A stretch of 5,731 nt of DNA from Clostridia bacterium. Its GTDB lineage: Bacteria > Bacillota_A > Clostridia > Christensenellales > Aristaeellaceae. The position numbers were made by a program, and so were the translations under genes. Below, piece by piece: positions 1-3,866 of this stretch (its first letter is position 1; each line of letters begins with the position of its first letter). The stretch covers positions 1-5,731 of the forward strand of contig JAFQOY010000171.1 of NCBI GenBank assembly GCA_017412025.1. The letters run 5' to 3'. Under the pieces are notes generated by a model, which was not told the DNA's origin, did no database searches, and saw only the letters and a list, made by a program, of their open reading frames with translations.

Positions 1-1
1 G

Positions 2-529
2 GGCATCGGCCGCGGCCAGGCGACCGCGCTGATTGAGGTCTGCAAGGCGCGCGACGAGTACTTCGAGGAAACCGGCATCTACGTTCCGGTCTGCTCCGAC
101 GGCGGCATCGTGCACGATCATCACCTGACCCTGGCGCTGGCCATGGGCGCGGACTTTGTGATGCTGGGCCGCTACTTCGCCCGCTTCGACGAGAGCCCGT
201 CCGCGAAGGTCAACGTCAACGGCACGCTGATGAAGGAATACTGGGGCGAGGGCTCCAACCGCGCGCGCAACTGGCAGCGCTATGACCTGGGCGGCGACAA
301 GAAGCTCAAGTTTGAAGAGGGCGTCGACTCCTACGTGACCTATGCCGGCAAGCTCTCCGACAACGTGCACATCACGCTGGCCAAGGTTCGCTCCACCATG
401 TGCAACTGCGGCGCGCTCTCCATTCCGGAGCTGCAGCAGAAGGCGCGCCTGACGCTCGTCTCCGCCGTCTCCATCGTGGAGGGCGGCGCGCACGACGTCG
501 TGCTCAAGACCACCAACAAGGAAGTCTGA
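2..529 (+). CDS. guaB: IMP dehydrogenase, C-terminal part (5' end outside window)
   Basis: IMP dehydrogenase oxidises IMP to XMP with NAD+, the committed step of GMP synthesis, in the cytoplasm. Only the last 175 codons are present; I expect about 325 upstream residues, including the catalytic Cys loop and any CBS domains, to lie outside the window. The visible part opens with [13 protein letters not shown], just after the usual catalytic loop. It continues with CSDGGIV (the Asp-Gly-Gly IMP-binding motif), [17 protein letters not shown] (phosphate-binding region) and [16 protein letters not shown] (mobile flap with a possible catalytic Arg-Tyr pair). It ends with [12 protein letters not shown] and EGGAHDV. 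The YWGEGS flap and the RGQATA stretch fit the roughly 500-residue subtype I associate with Clostridia and related anaerobes, not the E. coli form. The stop is followed 36 bases later by a strong terminator, so this is the last gene of its transcript. GMP reductase is a less likely alternative. Confidence 0.92.
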   Translation, partial: GIGRGQATALIEVCKARDEYFEETGIYVPVCSDGGIVHDHHLTLALAMGADFVMLGRYFARFDESPSAKVNVNGTLMKEYWGEGSNRARNWQRYDLGGDKKLKFEEGVDSYVTYAGKLSDNVHITLAKVRSTMCNCGALSIPELQQKARLTLVSAVSIVEGGAHDVVLKTTNKEV

Positions 530-565
530 GCTGGCTGCCTGATCTGAAAAGTTTCATCAATATGC

Positions 566-595
566 GACGCCGCAGAAATGCGGCGTCACTTTTTT
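566..595 (+). terminator. Rho-independent terminator of guaB
   Basis: A perfect 9-bp stem, GACGCCGCA (566-574) with TGCGGCGTC (579-587), closes a GAAA tetraloop (575-578). An AC and a run of six T follow (590-595). It lies 37 bases after the guaB stop codon and has the textbook form of an intrinsic terminator. Confidence 0.93.
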
Positions 596-691
596 GCAGC
601 TTTGAAAGCAGGAGATAAAACAATCTGTACGGAAAAGAATCCGAAAAAAGTGAAAAAGTGAAAGAATTGAAAAACGGAAGGTTTTTTTAAA

Positions 692-707
692 ATGCACTTG
701 AGTGCAT
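692..707 (+). promoter_or_regulatory. Palindromic operator candidate upstream of the OhrR-like gene
   Basis: ATGCACT-TG-AGTGCAT is a perfect inverted repeat with 7-bp arms (692-698 and 701-707) and a 2-bp centre. Its size suits a dimeric MarR-family repressor, and it overlaps the -35 hexamer of the predicted promoter at 698-726. It is too short and too tightly spaced to be an RNA hairpin, so DNA binding by a dimer is the better reading. Autorepression by the downstream gene product is inferred from position and family behaviour; the bases do not obviously match the AT-rich operator known for Bacillus OhrR. Confidence 0.6.
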
Positions 708-726
708 CTGTGAATTGTGGTAAATT
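698..726 (+). promoter_or_regulatory. Predicted promoter of the OhrR-like gene (extended -10)
   Basis: TTGAGT (698-703) and TAAATT (721-726) are separated by exactly 17 bp, and TGG (718-720) gives an extended -10 element. Each hexamer matches consensus at four of six positions, so strength would be moderate. The -35 lies inside the palindrome at 692-707, so a bound repressor would block polymerase. An alternative, TTGAAA (667-672) with TAAAAT (688-693), has better hexamers but only a 15-bp spacer; it too would be blocked by a protein on the palindrome. The upstream 620-690 tract is very A-rich and could act as an UP-like element. Confidence 0.5.
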
Positions 727-778
727 AAATAACACGACATGATCAAAACGACAGCGGAAGCAGATTGGAGAGATTGCG

Positions 779-1222
779 ATGGACGGCATGGAATGGGATA
801 TGCTCAGGTTGGAAAATCAGCTTTGTTTTCCGCTGTACGCCTGCTCGAAGGAAATCATCCGCCGGTATACGCCGTATCTGGAGCCGATCGGCCTGACCTA
901 TACGCAGTATATCACGATGATGGTGCTCTGGGAGAAGAAGGAGATGAGCGTCAAGGCGCTGGGGCAGACGCTGTATCTGGATTCCGGCACGATGACGCCC
1001 GTGCTCAAAAAGCTGGAGGGTAAGGGATTCATCGTCCGCCGCCGTTCCAGAGAGGACGAGCGCAACGTCATGATCTCTCTGACCGGCGAGGGCGAAGCGC
1101 TGAAAGAGAAGGCGGCGCATATCCCGGAAAAGATGGGCGCATGCGTGCGTCTTGAGCTGCAGGAGGCCATGCAGCTGCAGGCGCTGCTGAAAAAGGTGCT
1201 CTCCGGCCTTGAAGAAGAATAA
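779..1222 (+). CDS. ohrR: OhrR-type organic-peroxide-sensing repressor, MarR family
   Basis: A cytoplasmic dimeric winged-helix repressor; OhrR proteins release DNA when a conserved N-terminal Cys is oxidised by organic hydroperoxides. The 147 residues match the usual family length. LENQLCFPLYA at 11-21 places the sensing residue at Cys16, equivalent to Cys15 of Bacillus subtilis OhrR. Tyr20, Tyr30 and Tyr41 sit at the positions of the Tyr residues that hydrogen-bond the sensing Cys. The winged helix runs from about 55 to 105, with SVKALGQTLYLDSGTMTPVL as the helix-turn-helix and recognition region and REDERNVMISLT as the wing. Cys122 lies near where the resolving Cys of the two-Cys Xanthomonas type would be, so a two-Cys mechanism is possible; Cys22 is another candidate. 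ATG 779 is chosen because GGAGAG (767-772) lies 6 bases upstream; Met4 and Met8 lack such spacing. No ohr peroxidase gene adjoins it. A terminator follows, so it is probably monocistronic. Confidence 0.88.
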   Translation: MDGMEWDMLRLENQLCFPLYACSKEIIRRYTPYLEPIGLTYTQYITMMVLWEKKEMSVKALGQTLYLDSGTMTPVLKKLEGKGFIVRRRSREDERNVMISLTGEGEALKEKAAHIPEKMGACVRLELQEAMQLQALLKKVLSGLEEE

Positions 1223-1267
1223 GAAAATGCAGGCTGGCAGACGCGCCGCCTGCTGAATCGGAAAATG

Positions 1268-1319
1268 AAAAAACCTCGTGCTGCAGATACAGGGAATCAT
1301 CTGCAGTATGAGGTTTTTT
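1268..1319 (+). terminator. Long, probably bidirectional intrinsic terminator after ohrR
   Basis: AAAAAACCTC (1268-1277) pairs with GAGGTTTTTT (1310-1319). GTG (1278-1280) pairs with TAT (1307-1309) through G-U, U-A and G-U, and CTGCAGAT (1281-1288) pairs with ATCTGCAG (1299-1306). The result is a continuous 21-bp stem with a 10-base loop. Six A on the 5' side and six T on the 3' side mean it could end transcription from either strand. It begins 45 bases after the ohrR stop. Confidence 0.9.
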
Positions 1320-1517
1320 ATGTTTGCCGGAGCACATGGAGACGGAAAGCCGGAAGGCATGCTCCTGCTCCGGATATCTGTGGGGAAGGGAGCGATTCCA
1401 GGTATACCCGGACGTTTGCGTACAGACAATGGAGGATTATTTGCCGGATAGAGCGAGAACTTGCGGCAATGAGACGGATCAGATGAATAAAAAACGCAAT
1501 GACGCCGACGGGATACA
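1320..1517. other. Noncoding gap with an unexplained hairpin (1327-1373)
   Basis: I see no convincing gene here. Short open frames exist, but they lack Shine-Dalgarno sites and read as arbitrary residues. The one clear structure is an inverted repeat: CCGGAGCA (1327-1334) pairs with TGCTCCGG (1366-1373), and CATG (1335-1338) can pair with CATG (1358-1361) inside it, leaving a 4-base bulge. No T-run follows, so it is not a terminator. A second short palindrome, GGTATACC (1401-1408), lies about 110 bp upstream of the next promoter and might be a protein site. Their function is unknown. Confidence 0.4.
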
Positions 1518-1546
1518 TGGACAAATAATAACAATCCTTGTATAAT
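1518..1546 (+). promoter_or_regulatory. Predicted strong sigma-70/A promoter of the GH120 gene
   Basis: TGGACA (1518-1523, five of six consensus bases) and a perfect TATAAT (1541-1546) are separated by 17 bp. Transcription would start near 1553, giving a 5' untranslated leader of about 60 bases before the ATG at 1616. I see no clear catabolite-repression (cre) site across it. A weak CCTG-TCCG-CAGG hairpin (1558-1569) lies at the start of the leader and is probably incidental. Confidence 0.75.
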
Positions 1547-1615
1547 GTATAAAAGACCCTGTCCGCAGGATTGGAAATCTGAGTGTTCATGTGACTGGAT
1601 CAGGAGGAAACGGCG

Positions 1616-3589
1616 ATGATCTATTACGTCAATCAAGGCGCGCCGAGGGAAGGCGACGGCACAAGGGAACGCCCGTTCAGGCGCATCAGCGATGCGGCAA
1701 GGATTGCTATTCCCGGCGATGAGGTGGTCGTTGCGCCCGGCATATACAGGGAATGTGTCAGCCCGGCAAACGGCGGCACGGAGGAAAAGCGGATTGTGTA
1801 CCGCTCTGAAAAGCCGCTCGGCGCGGTGATCACCGGCGCGGAGGAAGCCGTAAACTGGCAGAGGCGGCAGGACGGCGTTTGGGTGACGCGCGTTTCAAAC
1901 AGCGTGTTCGGCAGCTTCAATCCCTATACGACGGAGGTATTCGGCGACTGGTATTTTGCGCCGTCCGTGCGCCATGCGGGCGCGGTGTATCTTGGCGACA
2001 GGATGCTCTATGAGGCGCAGTCGCTTGAGGAGTGCATCGCGGGCGAGGTTTATCCCCCGTCATGGGAACCGGAGTATTCCGTATACAAGTGGTTCAGCGA
2101 GCAGGACGGGGATGAAACCGTCATCTATGCGAATTTTCAGGATAAGGATCCGAACAGGGAAAAGGTGGAAATCAACGTCCGCAGGCGCTGCTTCTTCCCG
2201 GAGGAAACCGGGCGCGGCTATATCACGCTGAGCGGATTCCGGATTGAAAAGGCAGCGACGACATGGGCGCCGCCCGCCGCTTTCCAGGATGGCATGGTCG
2301 GTCCGCACTGGAGCAAAGGGTGGATCATCGAGGACTGCGAAATCAGCAACAGCAAGTGCTGCGGCATTTCGCTTGGCAAGTATTATGATCCGGAGAACGA
2401 CCATTACTTCACGCGAAAGCACGTCAAGAGCCCGACGCAGATGGAGCGCGACGCCGTATGCCGGGGCCAGTATCACGGCTGGCTCAAGGAAAAGGTGGGC
2501 TCGCATATCGTGCGCAGATGCCACATCCATCACTGCGAGCAGACGGGCATCGTCGGCCGCATGGGCGCGGTGTTTTCTTTGATTGAGCATAACCATATCC
2601 ATCACATCAACAACATGCAGGAGCTGGGCGGCGCCGAGATTTCGGGCATCAAGCTCCATGCCGCCATCGATGTGACGATCCGCAGGAACCATATCCACCA
2701 CTGCACGATGGGCGTCTGGTGCGACTGGGAGCCGCAGGGCACGCGGATTTCGCAGAACCTGCTGCATCACAACGAGCGCCCGGAATTCTGCCAGTGGGCG
2801 GAGGGCGGCATGGAAAGCCAGGATATCTTCATCGAGGTGGGCCATGGCCCCACGCTGATTGACAACAACATCATGCTGTCCAGAGCCTCCGTGCGCATCG
2901 CTACGCAGGGCGTCGCGCTGGTGCATAACCTGATGATGGGACCGCTGACGTTTGTGGGCGAGGGTACGGGGCTGCGCTATACGCCCTATCACATCCGCCA
3001 TCGCACGGAAGTCGCGGGATTTATGACCATCCTGCACGGTGATGACAGATTCTACAACAACATCTTTGTCCAGGGTCATCCGGCGGACGAGCCTGTCAGA
3101 CGGGGCGCGCCGCGCGAACATGAACGGCTGAGCGGAACCTGGTGCTTTGACACGTATCCGACGTATGAGGAGTGGATCAGCTGGTTTGATATGGATGCGG
3201 AGCGCCCGGATATGCATAAGCTGGAAAAGTACCATGAAAGCCATTTGCCGGTCTGGATCGACGGCAATGCGTATTTCCTCGGCGCAAAGCCCTGGAAGCA
3301 TGAGAAGAAGAATCTGGTCGATGAAAGCGCGCCCGTCTACGTCCGTCTGAAGGAAGAGGACGGGAAATATGCGCTTGAAACCAATCTGTACGGATTCCTT
3401 GGAGAATTCAAAAACGGCGTGATTGACAGCGATACGCTCGGCTGCGCCTTTGAACCGGAGCAGCGCTTTGAAAGCCCGGACGGTTCGGCCATCATGTTTG
3501 ACCGCGATTACAGCGGCGATCACAGAGGAGTCAGCACGATTCCCGGCCCGTTTGCCCGCGGCGCAGCCCGGTTTGAAAATCTCTGGTAA
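1616..3589 (+). CDS. GH120-type beta-xylosidase, right-handed parallel beta-helix, cytoplasmic
   Basis: A likely exo-acting beta-xylosidase that releases xylose from xylo-oligosaccharides with retention of configuration. The 657 residues resemble, along their full length, what I recall of XylC of Thermoanaerobacterium saccharolyticum. The N-terminus (YYVNQGAPREGDGTRERPF, then GDEVVVAPGIYRE at 34-46) is the DUF1565-like opening of a beta-helix. FNPYTTEVFGDW (101-112), TTWAPP (215-220) and WSKGWIIED (232-240) are family signatures, and helix rungs of the NHIHH kind recur between about 300 and 385. By alignment, Asp370 (in VWCDWEPQGT) is the nucleophile, Glu407 (in IFIEVGHGP) the acid/base, and Glu341 (in AEISGIKLHAA) the third active-site acid. 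There is no signal peptide, so oligosaccharides would have to be imported. AGGAGG (1602-1607), 8 bases before the ATG, fixes the start. A 14-residue insertion separates Asp370 from Glu407. The gene has its own promoter and terminator, with no transporter or regulator beside it. Another substrate such as an arabinoside is possible. Confidence 0.87.
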   Translation: MIYYVNQGAPREGDGTRERPFRRISDAARIAIPGDEVVVAPGIYRECVSPANGGTEEKRIVYRSEKPLGAVITGAEEAVNWQRRQDGVWVTRVSNSVFGSFNPYTTEVFGDWYFAPSVRHAGAVYLGDRMLYEAQSLEECIAGEVYPPSWEPEYSVYKWFSEQDGDETVIYANFQDKDPNREKVEINVRRRCFFPEETGRGYITLSGFRIEKAATTWAPPAAFQDGMVGPHWSKGWIIEDCEISNSKCCGISLGKYYDPENDHYFTRKHVKSPTQMERDAVCRGQYHGWLKEKVGSHIVRRCHIHHCEQTGIVGRMGAVFSLIEHNHIHHINNMQELGGAEISGIKLHAAIDVTIRRNHIHHCTMGVWCDWEPQGTRISQNLLHHNERPEFCQWAEGGMESQDIFIEVGHGPTLIDNNIMLSRASVRIATQGVALVHNLMMGPLTFVGEGTGLRYTPYHIRHRTEVAGFMTILHGDDRFYNNIFVQGHPADEPVRRGAPREHERLSGTWCFDTYPTYEEWISWFDMDAERPDMHKLEKYHESHLPVWIDGNAYFLGAKPWKHEKKNLVDESAPVYVRLKEEDGKYALETNLYGFLGEFKNGVIDSDTLGCAFEPEQRFESPDGSAIMFDRDYSGDHRGVSTIPGPFARGAARFENLW

Positions 3590-3602
3590 TGAAATATAAT
3601 AT

Positions 3603-3650
3603 GCCCGTCTCCGTTTCGGAATCCGTTTCCGCGCAGGGGACGGGCTTTTT
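3603..3650 (+). terminator. Rho-independent terminator of the GH120 gene
   Basis: GCCCGTCTCC (3603-3612) pairs with GGGGACGGGC (3636-3645) through ten pairs, one of them T-G. Five T follow (3646-3650). Inside the loop, CGGAA (3617-3621) and TTCCG (3627-3631) can form a second small hairpin. It starts 14 bases after the stop codon. Confidence 0.9.
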
Positions 3651-3654
3651 ATAT

Positions 3655-3688
3655 GAAAGCATATATTGAAAGCATATATTGAAAGCAT
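3655..3688. repeat. 13-bp tandem repeat, about 2.6 copies
   Basis: The unit GAAAGCATATATT occurs at 3655-3667 and 3668-3680, exactly repeated, followed by the partial copy GAAAGCAT at 3681-3688. It sits directly after the terminator T-run in an AT-rich gap. It may be slippage-generated filler; no function is evident. Confidence 0.85.
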
Positions 3689-3733
3689 AAGCAATTGTGA
3701 CATGAATGTAAGAATTGATCGTCAGCGATTTGC

Positions 3734-3762
3734 TTGACTGACGGGGAAGAATGGAGTATGCT
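3734..3762 (+). promoter_or_regulatory. Predicted promoter of the surface-protein gene
   Basis: TTGACT (3734-3739, five of six consensus bases) and TATGCT (3757-3762, four of six) are separated by 17 bp. Transcription would start near 3769, which leaves a leader of about 98 bases containing the paired hairpins at 3781-3846. No other pair of hexamers in this gap looked better. Confidence 0.55.
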
Positions 3763-3780
3763 ATTGATGATAATGAGGGG

Positions 3781-3846
3781 TTATGTACCTTTTTTGCAAT
3801 GCTGTACATAAAGTGATCATGCTGTACCGGTTTCCGGATTGATCAC
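3781..3846 (+). promoter_or_regulatory. Structured 5' leader: two adjacent hairpins and a repeated 9-mer
   Basis: TTATGTAC (3781-3788) and GTACATAA (3804-3811) form a perfect 8-bp stem around a 15-base loop containing six T. One base later, GTGATCA (3813-3819) and TGATCAC (3840-3846) form a 7-bp stem enclosing a CCGG-TTT-CCGG hairpin (3827-3837). The 9-mer ATGCTGTAC occurs at 3799-3807 and again at 3819-3827, exactly 20 bp apart. The second hairpin ends 7 bases before the Shine-Dalgarno-like GGCGAG (3854-3859). It could be an RNA element that stabilises the message or controls translation, or DNA sites for a regulator that binds the helical repeat. It matches no riboswitch class that I recognise. 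Confidence 0.45.
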
Positions 3847-3866
3847 GAAGAAAGGCGAGAAAGAAA

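Noticed and set aside
600..690. A-rich tract with near repeats of GTGAAAAA as a CRISPR or regulatory repeat
   Set aside because: The repeats are irregular and very short, without spacers. At most this is an A-rich upstream promoter region.
1324..1545. A 73-codon plus-strand frame between ohrR and the GH120 gene
   Set aside because: It has no ribosome-binding site, begins right after a terminator, runs through the GH120 promoter hexamers, and its residues resemble no family.
743..1636. A 297-residue minus-strand open frame across ohrR and the following gap
   Set aside because: It crosses a bidirectional terminator and overlaps the whole of ohrR, with low-complexity Leu/Phe/His-rich residues and no Shine-Dalgarno support.
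2060..3703. A 547-residue open frame on the minus strand opposite the GH120 gene
   Set aside because: It lies almost wholly within a clear GH120 gene and runs backwards through its terminator. The composition is Arg/Ala-rich with no domain, so it is a shadow of the sense gene.
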